Shown one piece after another: positions 51,929 to 61,308 of a stretch of DNA of 64,000 nucleotides. The stretch's first letter is position 1, and every line of letters begins with the position of its first letter. This DNA is from Bacteroidota bacterium (GTDB lineage: Bacteria; Bacteroidota; Bacteroidia; Bacteroidales; Tannerellaceae): assembly GCA_023429375.1 (NCBI GenBank), contig JAEYVY010000005.1, positions 1-64,000 on the forward strand. The letters run 5' to 3'. The position numbers and the translations under genes were made by a program. A model generated the notes under the pieces. The model worked only from the letters and a program-made list of their open reading frames with translations, searched no databases and was not told the origin of the DNA.

Positions 51929-53740
51929 TTATCTTTTTATTGTATTTTCCATTTTACTAATGGCTTCTACAGTCTGTGTATACAATTTGTCCATAGCGTC
52001 TGATGTTTGTGCGGGTGCATAACGTGCAAACTCACAAGTATTCAAAATATCTATAAATTCTTTTATCAGACTCTCAGACACACCATATTTCACTAATTCA
52101 TTTTCTACATTATCCTTTGTCAATTGTGCTTGTGGAATATTAAGTTTATCACTTAAATAACCCCATAAGGCACGGAGTACTTCTTCATAAAATGCTTCTT
52201 TTTGGTTCTCTTTCAAGAAACGTCCAGCATTCTTCAACCTTCTTACAGCCATTTTATTCGCTTTCTTAGTACGTACTAAGGCTAAATCAGAATTTTCTTT
52301 TACTTGCTTCCGATATATAATAAAGAAGACAATGAATAAGACCCCTGGAAATAGGTAACACATGTAGTAAATGAACGTTCCAAAGAACATTTCTTCTACT
52401 GGTACAAAGCTTACTTTATTAATCTTCAGGTAACGTATATCATTACCTAAGAACTTAACATTTTCTTTATTCGTAAAATTGGAAATAATTGGTGTACCAC
52501 CCTCTCCTTCTGCTCCTTTTTCAACCTGTAACTTGAATGGTTGAGAAGTAAGTGTCTTATAAGAACCTGACTTAGTATCAAAATAAGAAAACTCGATAGC
52601 TGGTATCTCAAATTCTCCTGCAAAGCGTGGTATCGCCATATATTCGATTACTTTAGTACCGGATACACCGGCAGTAGTTGTACGAATATTATTCTCAACC
52701 TTCGGATCGTAGATTTCAAAGTCATTTGGGAACTTCACTTCCGGATTCTTCAAAACACGCAGATTTCCATTTCCTTCAATCTTAACCTTAACAGTTACAG
52801 CTTCATTTGTTTTTACTTGATTTGAATTAATCTCTGCATTCATTGTGAAATTGCCAACTGCACCAGAGAATGAAGCAGGTTTGCCAGAAGGTAAGGCCTT
52901 CACATCGATTGAAACTGGTGTAGTCTTCAATTCCTTACTTACATTCTGATATCCACTATCGAAGAAGTCGTCAAATATACTGCCTCCTCCTTGTCTTTGT
53001 ACACGAACACGAATGACAGCATCAAAACTACCGGCATCAATCGTTATCTTACCAGAGCGTTGCGGATATAAAACCGTTTGTCTCAAGGTTACAGTCCAAT
53101 AATTACGGCCATTATAATGATCTTGTACCCATTGTTTATCTGGCAAATCAATTTCTTGGGCTAAGAATCCTTCAAATTCTGGAAACTTTTGTCTAGTTAA
53201 CTGACAAATTTGAGATGCATACAGTTTAAAGGTAACTAAGAAACCCTCTTGTTCATATACATTTCTTTTTGACACTTCCATACGCACAAAAAAGTCTGAA
53301 TTCGAGATTCCTGCGGCAGCTGTATTTCCTGCAGATTCCTGAGCTTTTGCCGTTTGATCCTGCGGCAAAACTTTTATCGTCAGACCATTTGATGTATAGT
53401 TTGAATTTTTAACCTTAATCGTTGCAGGAGGAATAGTAAATGTACCTTCCTTCTTTGCCAACAAGATATAGGTGTAAGTTAAGGTTGTCTCACTGGAAGT
53501 TTGACCGTTAACCCAGGATGTATTGTATGATTTTGATTGGGTAGGCCCCATCAATACTTCGAAATCGGGCATTTCTTGTACCCTGAAATCTTTTCCTTCA
53601 GCATTAACAGTAAAACTCAATCTGAACTGTTGCCCAACAACAACGGCTTCCGGAGCTGAAGCTTTGAAGCTAACTTGTTGAGCTTTCAAAAGACTTCCTG
53701 TGGTGATAAATAAAATGAATAAGAAAATTAATTTCCTCAT
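51929..53740 (-). CDS. batD: BatD: oxygen-tolerance membrane protein
   Basis: 603 aa. Signal peptide (ending near KAQQ), a long periplasmic beta-rich BatD region with repeated immunoglobulin-like parts (about 22-440), one helix (about 448-470), and a cytoplasmic C-terminal helical domain with FARYAPAQTSDAMDKLY. Matches the BatD/DUF4381-type organisation. Acts with BatA/B at the inner membrane, possibly as a chaperone or assembly factor; biochemical function not established. Confidence 0.9.
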   Translation of the reverse strand: MRKLIFLFILFITTGSLLKAQQVSFKASAPEAVVVGQQFRLSFTVNAEGKDFRVQEMPDFEVLMGPTQSKSYNTSWVNGQTSSETTLTYTYILLAKKEGTFTIPPATIKVKNSNYTSNGLTIKVLPQDQTAKAQESAGNTAAAGISNSDFFVRMEVSKRNVYEQEGFLVTFKLYASQICQLTRQKFPEFEGFLAQEIDLPDKQWVQDHYNGRNYWTVTLRQTVLYPQRSGKITIDAGSFDAVIRVRVQRQGGGSIFDDFFDSGYQNVSKELKTTPVSIDVKALPSGKPASFSGAVGNFTMNAEINSNQVKTNEAVTVKVKIEGNGNLRVLKNPEVKFPNDFEIYDPKVENNIRTTTAGVSGTKVIEYMAIPRFAGEFEIPAIEFSYFDTKSGSYKTLTSQPFKLQVEKGAEGEGGTPIISNFTNKENVKFLGNDIRYLKINKVSFVPVEEMFFGTFIYYMCYLFPGVLFIVFFIIYRKQVKENSDLALVRTKKANKMAVRRLKNAGRFLKENQKEAFYEEVLRALWGYLSDKLNIPQAQLTKDNVENELVKYGVSESLIKEFIDILNTCEFARYAPAQTSDAMDKLYTQTVEAISKMENTIKR

Positions 53741-53774
53741 TATCTTTATATATTTATATCGTTATTAACCTCGT

Positions 53775-54524
53775 TTACCATTCTTTTTCTGTCTTCCGGC
53801 GTTCTTGCTGTTGCATCTGCGCCTTCTTCACTTTTTCTTGCGTATCTTTTTCATCCTGAAGGATGGCATTTAAGATTTGCTGTGCATTATCCTGACTCAT
53901 CTGCTCATTCTGCTGAGGTTGTTCCTGAGTCTTATTCTCTTTTTTATCTTCAGGTTGCTGCTGTTGTTGATCTTGATTCTGCTGATCTTGCTTATTATCC
54001 TGGTTTTCTTGATTTTCGTCTTGCTGATCATCTTGGCCTTCTTGTTCCTGGTTTTGTTGATCTTGAAGAAGCTTTTGTGCCAGAGCCAAATTATAGCGCG
54101 TCTCATCGTCTTTCGGATTCAACCGAAGTGCCATCTTGTATGCTTCAACACTCTTGTCATACTCCTTATTCTGCATACCAATATTCCCCAGATTGTGGTA
54201 AACCTGAGCTAATTTGGGTACATTATCCGGATTAGTTAACAAGTATTCTGTTTGTCCGGCCAGCAGTTGGTATTGTTCCGCCGCTTCAGGAAATTTATTT
54301 TGTTTGTATAATGCATTACCCAAATTATAGGTTCCCTCCAACGAACGAGGGTTTACTTCAAGACTTTTCCGGTATGCAATTTCAGACTCGGTATACTTTT
54401 CCTTTGTATAAAGCTTATTTCCATCACGCACATTCTTCCGCTCAGCCTTCTGTGCACCTGCAACAACAGGCAACATAGCCAAAACTATTAAGAATATGAT
54501 TATCTTATTCATTGTTTTCATCAT
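53775..54524 (-). CDS. batC: BatC: TPR protein with Q/N/D/E-rich tail
   Basis: 249 aa. Signal peptide near VVAGAQ, then two to three TPR units (about 30-150: TYNLGNALYKQNKFPEAAEQY, KLAQVYHNLGNIGMQNKEY, LALAQKLL) and a very low-complexity tail from about 155 to 215 made mostly of Gln, Asn, Asp, Glu and Lys, ending in a short charged helix. Periplasmic partner of BatA/B. The antisense strand of the tail shows open frames that are artefacts of the composition. 9 nt after batB. Confidence 0.88.
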   Translation of the reverse strand: MMKTMNKIIIFLIVLAMLPVVAGAQKAERKNVRDGNKLYTKEKYTESEIAYRKSLEVNPRSLEGTYNLGNALYKQNKFPEAAEQYQLLAGQTEYLLTNPDNVPKLAQVYHNLGNIGMQNKEYDKSVEAYKMALRLNPKDDETRYNLALAQKLLQDQQNQEQEGQDDQQDENQENQDNKQDQQNQDQQQQQPEDKKENKTQEQPQQNEQMSQDNAQQILNAILQDEKDTQEKVKKAQMQQQERRKTEKEW

Positions 54525-54533
54525 CCTTACACT

Positions 54534-55553
54534 TTAAGAGAATAATTTAACCTTTCTGAAGATTCTGTTTCTCCTATCCATGATTAAAACCTCAGCAATT
54601 AAGAGCACTAATACAATCCATGCCAAAATTTGAAATTGCTCGTCATATTCTGAATAAACCTTGCTCTCTAATTCTGATTTATTCATTTTGTCAATTTCAC
54701 TTTGCAAGGCACGTAAAGCCGAGTTGGTATTATCTGCACGTACATAAAGCCCATTCCCTGCACTGGCAATCTCCTGACACATCTGTTCATTCAACTTAGT
54801 AATTACGACATTGCCTTCACGGTCTTTCATGTAATTATTACCTCCTCCAATAGGTATTGGCGCACCCTTCGGTTGCCCCATACCAACGATATTTACTTTA
54901 ATATTCTTCTCTGCAGCATTTTTAGCCGCTCCAATTGCGTCGTCTTCGTGGTTCTCTCCATCCGTAATCAAGATAATTGCTTTATCTGTTAATTCATTTG
55001 GAGTAAACGAACGTACAGCCAAATTGATAGCTTTACCAATTGCAGTTCCTTGCGTCGAAACCATCTCCGGATTTATCGATGATAAGAACATCTTTGCCGA
55101 GATATAATCTGATGTGATTGGAAGTTGAGTGAATGCATCACCTGCAAAAACAATCAAGCCGACTTTATCATTTGTAAAACCATCCGTAAGTCGTGCAAGC
55201 ATCTGTTTGGCCTTATCCAAACGATTTGGGGCAACATCTTCCGATAGCATAGAGTTAGATACATCTAAACAGACCATAATCTCTACCCCATGTCGTTTGA
55301 CGGTTTCTAATTTTGAACCGAACTGAGGACCGGCTACAACAAATATCATCACACCTATGGCACTGAATAGCAACCAAAACTTCAAATTCTGTCTTTTGGA
55401 CGAAACCTCAGGCATCAACTCTGATAGTAGATTCGGGTTTCCGAATTTCTTTATCGCTTTCTTTTTAGCTATCACAGAATATACATAAAAAACAAGGATA
55501 GCCGGAAGCGTAAACAACAAGTATAAAAACTCGGGATTAGCAAAACGAAACAT
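54534..55553 (-). CDS. batB: BatB: von Willebrand factor A membrane protein
   Basis: 339 aa. Two N-terminal helices, a VWA domain with MIDAS motif CLDVSNSMLSED (DxSxS), then TSDYISAKMFL and LITDGENHEDDA, and one C-terminal helix. The GFTNDKVGLIVFAGDAFTQLP segment is shared with BatA. Predicted to form a membrane complex with BatA. 12 nt after batA. Confidence 0.93.
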   Translation of the reverse strand: MFRFANPEFLYLLFTLPAILVFYVYSVIAKKKAIKKFGNPNLLSELMPEVSSKRQNLKFWLLFSAIGVMIFVVAGPQFGSKLETVKRHGVEIMVCLDVSNSMLSEDVAPNRLDKAKQMLARLTDGFTNDKVGLIVFAGDAFTQLPITSDYISAKMFLSSINPEMVSTQGTAIGKAINLAVRSFTPNELTDKAIILITDGENHEDDAIGAAKNAAEKNIKVNIVGMGQPKGAPIPIGGGNNYMKDREGNVVITKLNEQMCQEIASAGNGLYVRADNTNSALRALQSEIDKMNKSELESKVYSEYDEQFQILAWIVLVLLIAEVLIMDRRNRIFRKVKLFS

Positions 55554-55565
55554 AAGCTCTTCTTT

Positions 55566-56552
55566 TTATGGTATATTCCTAACTATAGCTCTTCTCAACA
55601 ACACTTCCATGATCAATAAGGCGAGGACAAGCAAAGCCCAGTTCTTATATTCTTCTTGCTTTTTGCTGAATTCCTGAACCTGAATTTTTGTCTTTTCCAA
55701 CTTATCGATTTCATCATATATATTCCTTAGACTGGAATTGTCGGTAGCCCTGAAATATTGCGCACCAGTAGTAGCTGATATTTGTTTTAATGTTGGCTCA
55801 TCAATATCAACTTTGATATTCTGATACTGTATTCCAAAAGCAGTAGGGAATGGATAGGGTGCTTCACCTTCAGTTCCAACACCAATTGTATAAACACGTA
55901 TGCCGAATGTCTTAGCAATCTCAGCTGCTGTTACCGGCGCAATCTCGCCCATATTGTTTGAACCATCAGTCAACAATATGATCACTTTTGATTTCGCCTG
56001 GCTATCTTTTATACGGCTTACGGCATTGGCAAGTCCTAAGCCAATTGCTGTACCATCATCAATCATACCACTTTGAATGTCTTTAAATAGATTGAGCAAT
56101 ACGGTATGATCTGTTGTCAATGGACATTGCGTAAAACTTTCTCCAGCAAAGAGTACCAATCCGATATTATCATTAGGGCGTCCATTAATAAACGAGGCCG
56201 CCACATCTTTTGCCGCTTCAAGTCGGTTTGGCTTCAAATCTTCAGCCAACATACTTGTCGAAATATCTATGGTCAACATGATATCGATACCCTCTGTCGA
56301 AGTATTTTGCCAATTATCAGTCGACTGAGGTCTGGCAAGTACAATAATCAGCAAGGCCAATGCTGCTACCCTTAAGATAAAGGGCACATGTCTAAGGTAT
56401 ACCTTATAGGACTTCGCCTGAGGTGCATCAAATGCTTGCGACGAAGAAACCTGCAAACTGGCCTGTGTCTTACGTAACTTCCAAATGTACCATCCAATTA
56501 ATGGAATCAACAGGATCAGAAGATATAAATATATGGGATCTGCAAAAATCAT
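55566..56552 (-). CDS. batA: BatA: von Willebrand factor A membrane protein
   Basis: 328 aa. N-terminal helices (1-20 and about 55-75), VWA domain with MIDAS motif LTIDISTSMLAED and LLTDGSNNMGEI, and a C-terminal helix. A paralogue of BatB (shared NDNIGLVLFAGESFTQCPLT). Overlaps the upstream BatD-like gene by 4 nt. Confidence 0.93.
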   Translation of the reverse strand: MIFADPIYLYLLILLIPLIGWYIWKLRKTQASLQVSSSQAFDAPQAKSYKVYLRHVPFILRVAALALLIIVLARPQSTDNWQNTSTEGIDIMLTIDISTSMLAEDLKPNRLEAAKDVAASFINGRPNDNIGLVLFAGESFTQCPLTTDHTVLLNLFKDIQSGMIDDGTAIGLGLANAVSRIKDSQAKSKVIILLTDGSNNMGEIAPVTAAEIAKTFGIRVYTIGVGTEGEAPYPFPTAFGIQYQNIKVDIDEPTLKQISATTGAQYFRATDNSSLRNIYDEIDKLEKTKIQVQEFSKKQEEYKNWALLVLALLIMEVLLRRAIVRNIP

Positions 56553-57553
56553 TTCAAATCATCTTTTACGGTTAGACCATCCACATCCTTAGTAGCCAAT
56601 TCTTCCTTTTCAGCAGCAGGAAGTTCTTCTTTCTTTGTCTGATTAACAAATAAATAAGCATTTATCAGACTCAAATCATTTTCATCCGGCAGCGGATGAA
56701 GTTTAGCAAATTTCACCAAATCAGCTAATTGGAGTATCTGCTTCAAATTGTCAAAGGCTGATTTTGCTTCAGGAATTTTATACAAATCATCCAATATTTC
56801 GCTAGAAGTCATTTCTTGTGCATTGACATCAAAGCGATCTACAATATATTTACGCAGGATATCTGTAAGCAGTGTGTAATATTCTTTATTACGTCCTTGT
56901 TGCCACAACTTTTGTACTTTAAGCTCATCCAGGCTCTTCATGGCCTGCTCATGCGGAGGCAACAAAGGTTCCGGAGCTTTCTGAGGAATGATTGGTTTTC
57001 TGTTTTTCAAACGCTGTATCACATAACCTAATACACAGATAAGGAATAGAGCAAATAAGATTCCGTAAATCAATGCGTAGTAATCCGCCAACACAAATGG
57101 AGGCTTCCAAACAGATTTAATATCATAAAACTCTTCAGGATTATCCGTGTTTACAGGAATGGTGGATACTTTTAATGCGATTTGATTAGAAGCGATTGTG
57201 TCTAATCCATCTATTACCCTTAATGGAGGAAGCAGATAGAGGGAGGAATCAAACGAAGTAACCAAGATATCCTGTTTAATGACAATTCGATTATTATCAA
57301 TTTCTGTCGTATCGGGTTCAGATAACTGCAAAACCTCTACGCCACGCATTAAGGTATCTCTAGGTATCAGTGGTAACACTTCACGTCCACTATCTGTAGT
57401 AATAGACAAATGCAGTACTGTCTGTTCTCCTATCAGTATAGCTGTAGAATCAGCCGACACATCAATCAATGTCTTTTGTGCAGATAAACTGAAGCAAAAG
57501 ACGGTTTGCATTAGGATCAAAAATAAACAGCTATATCTTCTTAATATTGTCAT
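56549..57553 (-). CDS. BatD-like single-helix membrane protein of the Bat operon
   Basis: 334 aa. Signal peptide near LSAQ, a periplasmic beta-domain (about 28-150, TAILIGEQTVLHLSITTDSG), one helix (about 158-180) and a cytoplasmic helical region (KSLDELKVQKLWQQGRNKEYYTLLTDILRKYI) that resembles the BatD C-terminal domain. It falls between the DUF58 gene (2 nt) and batA (4-nt overlap). No official name is known to me; likely the membrane platform linking the DUF58 protein and the VWA pair. Confidence 0.82.
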   Translation of the reverse strand: MTILRRYSCLFLILMQTVFCFSLSAQKTLIDVSADSTAILIGEQTVLHLSITTDSGREVLPLIPRDTLMRGVEVLQLSEPDTTEIDNNRIVIKQDILVTSFDSSLYLLPPLRVIDGLDTIASNQIALKVSTIPVNTDNPEEFYDIKSVWKPPFVLADYYALIYGILFALFLICVLGYVIQRLKNRKPIIPQKAPEPLLPPHEQAMKSLDELKVQKLWQQGRNKEYYTLLTDILRKYIVDRFDVNAQEMTSSEILDDLYKIPEAKSAFDNLKQILQLADLVKFAKLHPLPDENDLSLINAYLFVNQTKKEELPAAEKEELATKDVDGLTVKDDLK

Positions 57554-57555
57554 AC

Positions 57556-58425
57556 TTAATTACGTTTTTCAAACAGGGCAATCAGTTCCCTCACATAATC
57601 ATCTTCGGTACGTATTGATACAGAATCCACACGGCTTTTCTTAAACGAATCGAACATTTCGCTTTGACGTTTATTCCACCATTGATTATAGGCTTCTCGT
57701 ACACGCTTCGATGAACTATCAATCCATCTCTCCATACCGGTTTCTGCATCTCTGATCTTCATCAATCCAACAGAAGGTAGTTCTGCTTCACGACGATCAT
57801 ATACCTGAATGGCAACCACATCATGTTTGCGATTAGCAATGGTTAATGCATCGTTGAAGTTGCCCTTATCTATAAAGTCGGAAATCAGAAATGCCGAACA
57901 ACGTTTTTTGATGGCATTCGTCATATACTTCAAGACTTGAGAAATGTCCGTCTTCGTTTGTTCCGGTTTAAAGTCAATCAATTCACGTATTATATATAGA
58001 ATATGTTTTTTCCCCTTTTGAGGAGGAATAAACTTTTCAATCTTATCCGAAAAGAAGATGACACCGATTTTATCATTATTCTGTATGGCAGAGAAAGCCA
58101 GCGTGGCTGCAATCTCGGTAATGATTTCTTTCTTCATCACGTTAACTGAGCCGAACTCACGGCTTCCGGATACATCGATTAACAGCATGACAGTCAACTC
58201 ACGTTCTTCTTCAAAAACCTTGATATAAGGTTTGTTATAACGCGCCGTCACATTCCAGTCTATATCCCTGATATCATCACCAAATTGATATTCACGCACT
58301 TCGCTGAATGCCATACCACGCCCTTTAAAGGCTGAGTGATATTGTCCGGCAAAGATATTGCGGGATAGACCACGAGTCTTTATTTCTATTTGTCGTACCT
58401 TCTTTAACAGCTCACTTGTTTCCAT
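57556..58425 (-). CDS. DUF58 protein of the Bat operon
   Basis: 289 aa, no signal peptide. The DUF58 hallmark EYQFGDDIRDIDWNVTAR (about 42-59) precedes a VWA-like fold with LLIDVSGSREFG and FLISDFIDKG. In the family it acts with MoxR ATPases as a co-chaperone. 54 nt after moxR, 2 nt before the BatD-like gene. Cytoplasmic. Confidence 0.9.
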   Translation of the reverse strand: METSELLKKVRQIEIKTRGLSRNIFAGQYHSAFKGRGMAFSEVREYQFGDDIRDIDWNVTARYNKPYIKVFEEERELTVMLLIDVSGSREFGSVNVMKKEIITEIAATLAFSAIQNNDKIGVIFFSDKIEKFIPPQKGKKHILYIIRELIDFKPEQTKTDISQVLKYMTNAIKKRCSAFLISDFIDKGNFNDALTIANRKHDVVAIQVYDRREAELPSVGLMKIRDAETGMERWIDSSSKRVREAYNQWWNKRQSEMFDSFKKSRVDSVSIRTEDDYVRELIALFEKRN

Positions 58426-58479
58426 AATCAGATGCTCTTCTTTAGATCGTTTGCAGGTAAGGAGCTACACTCCCATTTA

Positions 58480-59475
58480 TCAAGGTACTTCAACTTTATT
58501 CAAAATTTCACTGATTACCTCTTCTGAAGTTAGATTATTCGCTTCTGCTTCATAACTCAAACCAATACGATGACGCATTACGTCATGACATACAGCACGA
58601 ATATCTTCAGGTATCACATAACCTCTTCTCTTAATAAACGCATAAGCACGCGCAGCAAGTGCTAAATTGATGGAAGCACGAGGAGAAGCACCGAATGAAA
58701 TCATATCTTTTAGGTTAGCTAATCCATGTTCTTGAGGGAAACGTGTTGCAAACACGATATCTACAATATAACGTTCGATTTTCTCATCCAGATAAACTTC
58801 ACGAACTACCTTACGAGCCTCAATAATCTCTTCTTTAGTCAAGATAGGTTTAATTGCAGGTTTTGCTGCACCAATATTCTGACGTATAATTAGCTTTTCT
58901 TCTTCTTTCTTCGGATAGTTAATAACCACTTTGAGCATGAAACGGTCTACCTGCGCTTCAGGCAATGGATATGTACCTTCTTGTTCAATCGGGTTCTGTG
59001 TAGCCATTACCAAGAATGGTTCAGGCAACTTATATGTCTTTTCACTGATAGTAACTTGTCGTTCTTGCATGGCTTCCAACAAAGCACTTTGTACTTTAGC
59101 CGGAGCACGGTTAATTTCATCAGCTAACACAAAATTTGCAAAGATAGGACCTTGTTTCACCAAGAATTCCTCGTTTTTCTGACTATATATCATTGTACCA
59201 AGCACATCGGCCGGCAACAAGTCCGGTGTAAACTGAATACGGCTGTAATGCGCATCAATCAAAGATGATAATGTTTTGATTGCAAGCGTCTTTGCCAACC
59301 CTGGCACACCTTCAAGAAGGATATGTCCGTCAGAGAGCAGACCAATCAATAACGATTCAACTAAATGTTTTTGTCCGACGATTACCTGATCCATTCCTAC
59401 AGTAATCATGTTTACAAAAGAACTTTTACTTTCTATCCGCTCATTCAATTCACGAATATCGACTGTCTGATTCAT
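58480..59475 (-). CDS. MoxR-family AAA+ ATPase of the Bat operon
   Basis: 331 aa. Walker A in EGVPGLAKTLAIKT, Walker B in LADEINRAPAKVQSALLEAM, sensor 1 in MATQNPIEQEGTYPLPEAQVDRF, and the AAA_3/AAA_lid_2 C-terminal region. MoxR proteins act as chaperones for metal or cofactor insertion or VWA complex assembly; here paired with DUF58 and BatA/B. First gene of the operon, with a -7 box at 59544-59537. Confidence 0.93.
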   Translation of the reverse strand: MNQTVDIRELNERIESKSSFVNMITVGMDQVIVGQKHLVESLLIGLLSDGHILLEGVPGLAKTLAIKTLSSLIDAHYSRIQFTPDLLPADVLGTMIYSQKNEEFLVKQGPIFANFVLADEINRAPAKVQSALLEAMQERQVTISEKTYKLPEPFLVMATQNPIEQEGTYPLPEAQVDRFMLKVVINYPKKEEEKLIIRQNIGAAKPAIKPILTKEEIIEARKVVREVYLDEKIERYIVDIVFATRFPQEHGLANLKDMISFGASPRASINLALAARAYAFIKRRGYVIPEDIRAVCHDVMRHRIGLSYEAEANNLTSEEVISEILNKVEVP

Positions 59476-59536
59476 ACGATTATATTATTATTTATTTTTT
59501 ATATTTTCTTTCTTAACTTCAAAAATAATGATTGCA

Positions 59537-59544
59537 CAAAATTA
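59537..59544 (-). promoter_or_regulatory. -7 promoter element of the Bat operon
   Basis: On the minus strand this reads TAATTTTG, matching TAnnTTTG, with a leader of about 55 nt before the moxR ATG. No later promoter or terminator is evident down to the PAP2 gene. Confidence 0.55.
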
Positions 59545-59630
59545 GAAATGTTAAATTCGTATCCTCAACTTTAGCAGTTAAATAATACTAACTTACATTC
59601 TACTGTTTTTTATTATTTTTCAAAAAACAT

Positions 59631-60932
59631 TTATTTGAACTTGGCATTAATCTCGGCTTGCTTTTCTTTAGCCTTAGCAATTGATTCCGGATTCTTAGCA
59701 TCTATGCCATATAATTCAGGTTCAGGAATTACTAGTTCTGTTCCCAGCTGAATATTATTAGGATTATCCACAATTGCTTTATTGTGTTCATAAATATAAA
59801 CCCAGAAGACTTTATGTCCATAGTGTTTTAGAGAGATAAGAGTGAGCCTTGTATCTGGCACTATTTTTTCTATTATGGGTTGTTTAGATGGTTTAGTTAG
59901 CTCCGGTTCAACGGATTGCAATGATGAAAGGATAGTATCAGGTGACACCGAAACCGAATCTACTCCATCATCAGCATCAACTATCATAGCTAACGTATCT
60001 TCATTCATTAAAGCAGCAGAGACTCCCAAAGAATCTGATTCTTGATTTGCATGAATAGATGGTTCTTGGATATAATTCGTCTTGATAAAATACACTCCGC
60101 CAATAACAAAGACTATAATGAAAAGAGCAAGAAAAATATAAGATCCATTGATTCGTCTATCTGCTTCAGGTGATTTCTCTTTTACAGATACATCTTTGGA
60201 TTCTGTCATACCGATTGGTTCAGGTTTAGACGAAGGTTCCTCCTTCAAAATAGGCTCTTCGTTTGATACAGATTCTTCATTAGAAGGATTGTCCTCATTT
60301 GTTACAGAATCTTCGATCGAGTTATTTTCATTGTTTGATATAAAAACCTCGTTTGATGATTTACTTTCGTTAGCGACAGATTCATCGTTAGATAGAGCAC
60401 CATCCTCTGATTGAAGCTCTTCACTTAGATCAGGTTCTTCTTTTGGTGTAGACTCAGAAACAGTAACAGACTTTGACTCCTGCTTAACCTCATCTGCTAT
60501 TTCAGATTCTTCTATTATGCTTTCATCTTGTTTTGAATTCTCTGTATCCTCAATATCTGCATCCTCTTCTTCTTCACTTTCTTTCTCATTTTCTTCCGGA
60601 AACTCCACACCTTCATGGAGTTCTATTGCTTCAAAAGAAGAGAACGGTTTGTTAACCAGTTCTTTCAAATCTTTATCAGGAGTAAAAGTCAATTTTGAAT
60701 GAGCAGGAATCAAAAAACGTTCTCCGGTATTTACATGAACACTTTCACGTTCTTCTACAACAATGACTTTAAAGGTACCCAGACCTTTAACTTTGACAAT
60801 TTTATCAACCAGCAAGCCATCAGAAATTACAACAAGAAGTTCTCTCAAAAATAGTTCGGCTACTTTCTTGTCTTTACCAGTATACTCAGCAAGCAAACCG
60901 GCTAAATCTGATATATTCAACCGCTCATTCAT
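59631..60932 (-). CDS. HU-domain transmembrane protein with periplasmic LysM-like domain
   Basis: 433 aa, built of parts. Residues 1-90 are an HU/IHF-type DNA-binding fold (MNERLNISDLAGLLAEYTGK, KVKGLGTFKV, VNTGERFLIPAHSKLTFTPDK). Residues 100-258 are a long acidic Ser/Glu/Asn linker with degenerate SNEE/TNED repeats. A single helix follows (264-284, after RRINGS). Residues 361-412 form a LysM-like peptidoglycan-binding domain (LTLISLKHYGHKVFWVYIY, NNIQLGTELVIPEP). Expected topology: HU part in the cytoplasm, LysM in the periplasm. It overlaps the upstream HU gene by 4 nt. Might tether nucleoid to envelope; function unproven. Confidence 0.82.
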   Translation of the reverse strand: MNERLNISDLAGLLAEYTGKDKKVAELFLRELLVVISDGLLVDKIVKVKGLGTFKVIVVEERESVHVNTGERFLIPAHSKLTFTPDKDLKELVNKPFSSFEAIELHEGVEFPEENEKESEEEEDADIEDTENSKQDESIIEESEIADEVKQESKSVTVSESTPKEEPDLSEELQSEDGALSNDESVANESKSSNEVFISNNENNSIEDSVTNEDNPSNEESVSNEEPILKEEPSSKPEPIGMTESKDVSVKEKSPEADRRINGSYIFLALFIIVFVIGGVYFIKTNYIQEPSIHANQESDSLGVSAALMNEDTLAMIVDADDGVDSVSVSPDTILSSLQSVEPELTKPSKQPIIEKIVPDTRLTLISLKHYGHKVFWVYIYEHNKAIVDNPNNIQLGTELVIPEPELYGIDAKNPESIAKAKEKQAEINAKFK

Positions 60933-61228
60933 TTCTCATCCAATTCTTTAAGTTTGTTCTTCAGTGTAGTTCCTGGCTTAAACACAGGCACTAATTTGGG
61001 TGGGATCAAATAACGTTTACCATTTGCTGGATTGACAGAGACACGCTCTATCCTTTTCTTCGCTTCAAATGAACCAAACGATGGAAGATAAATAGTATCA
61101 TTATCAATGAGTTTTGCCGCAATAACATCAGACAATGCCGATAAAAGTTCAGATGTTTCTTGTGACGAACAATCGATACGGGCTGACAATCTTGACACTA
61201 ACTCTTTGTTATTCATAGTCTTACTCAT
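60929..61228 (-). CDS. HU-family DNA-binding protein
   Basis: 99 aa (or 95 from a second ATG at 61216), the usual HU length. KELVSRLSARIDCSSQE helices, TIYLPSFGSFEAKKRI beta-arm base, and VNPANGKRYLIPPKLVPVFKPGTTLK, the DNA-clasping arm with the conserved Pro. Nucleoid protein, dimeric. Its ATGA end overlaps the HU-TM-LysM gene, so the two are made together. A terminator of rimO precedes it, so it has its own, unrecognised promoter. Confidence 0.92.
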   Translation of the reverse strand: MSKTMNNKELVSRLSARIDCSSQETSELLSALSDVIAAKLIDNDTIYLPSFGSFEAKKRIERVSVNPANGKRYLIPPKLVPVFKPGTTLKNKLKELDEK

Positions 61229-61269
61229 TTATTTCATTATGCGATATTAGTGATTTTTCCAGACAAAAA

Positions 61270-61308
61270 CAAATGAAAAATACAAAACCGGTTTTATTCA
61301 ACCGGTTT
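61270..61308 (-). terminator. Terminator overlapping the rimO stop codon
   Basis: AAACCGGTT (61285-61293) pairs with AACCGGTTT (61300-61308). The minus-strand stem includes the last rimO codons and stop, then runs into TTTTGTATTTTT. The coding end and terminator share the same bases. Confidence 0.8.

Noticed and set aside
53877..54235. Two overlapping plus-strand frames giving Leu/Ile-rich membrane-like peptides
   Set aside because: Both are antisense to the Gln/Asn/Asp-rich tail of batC, whose CAA/GAT/GAA codons read as Leu/Ile/Phe on the other strand; a composition artefact.
60148..60702. Ser-rich plus-strand frames opposite the HU-TM-LysM gene
   Set aside because: They mirror the Glu/Ser-rich linker codons and have no starts with promoters.
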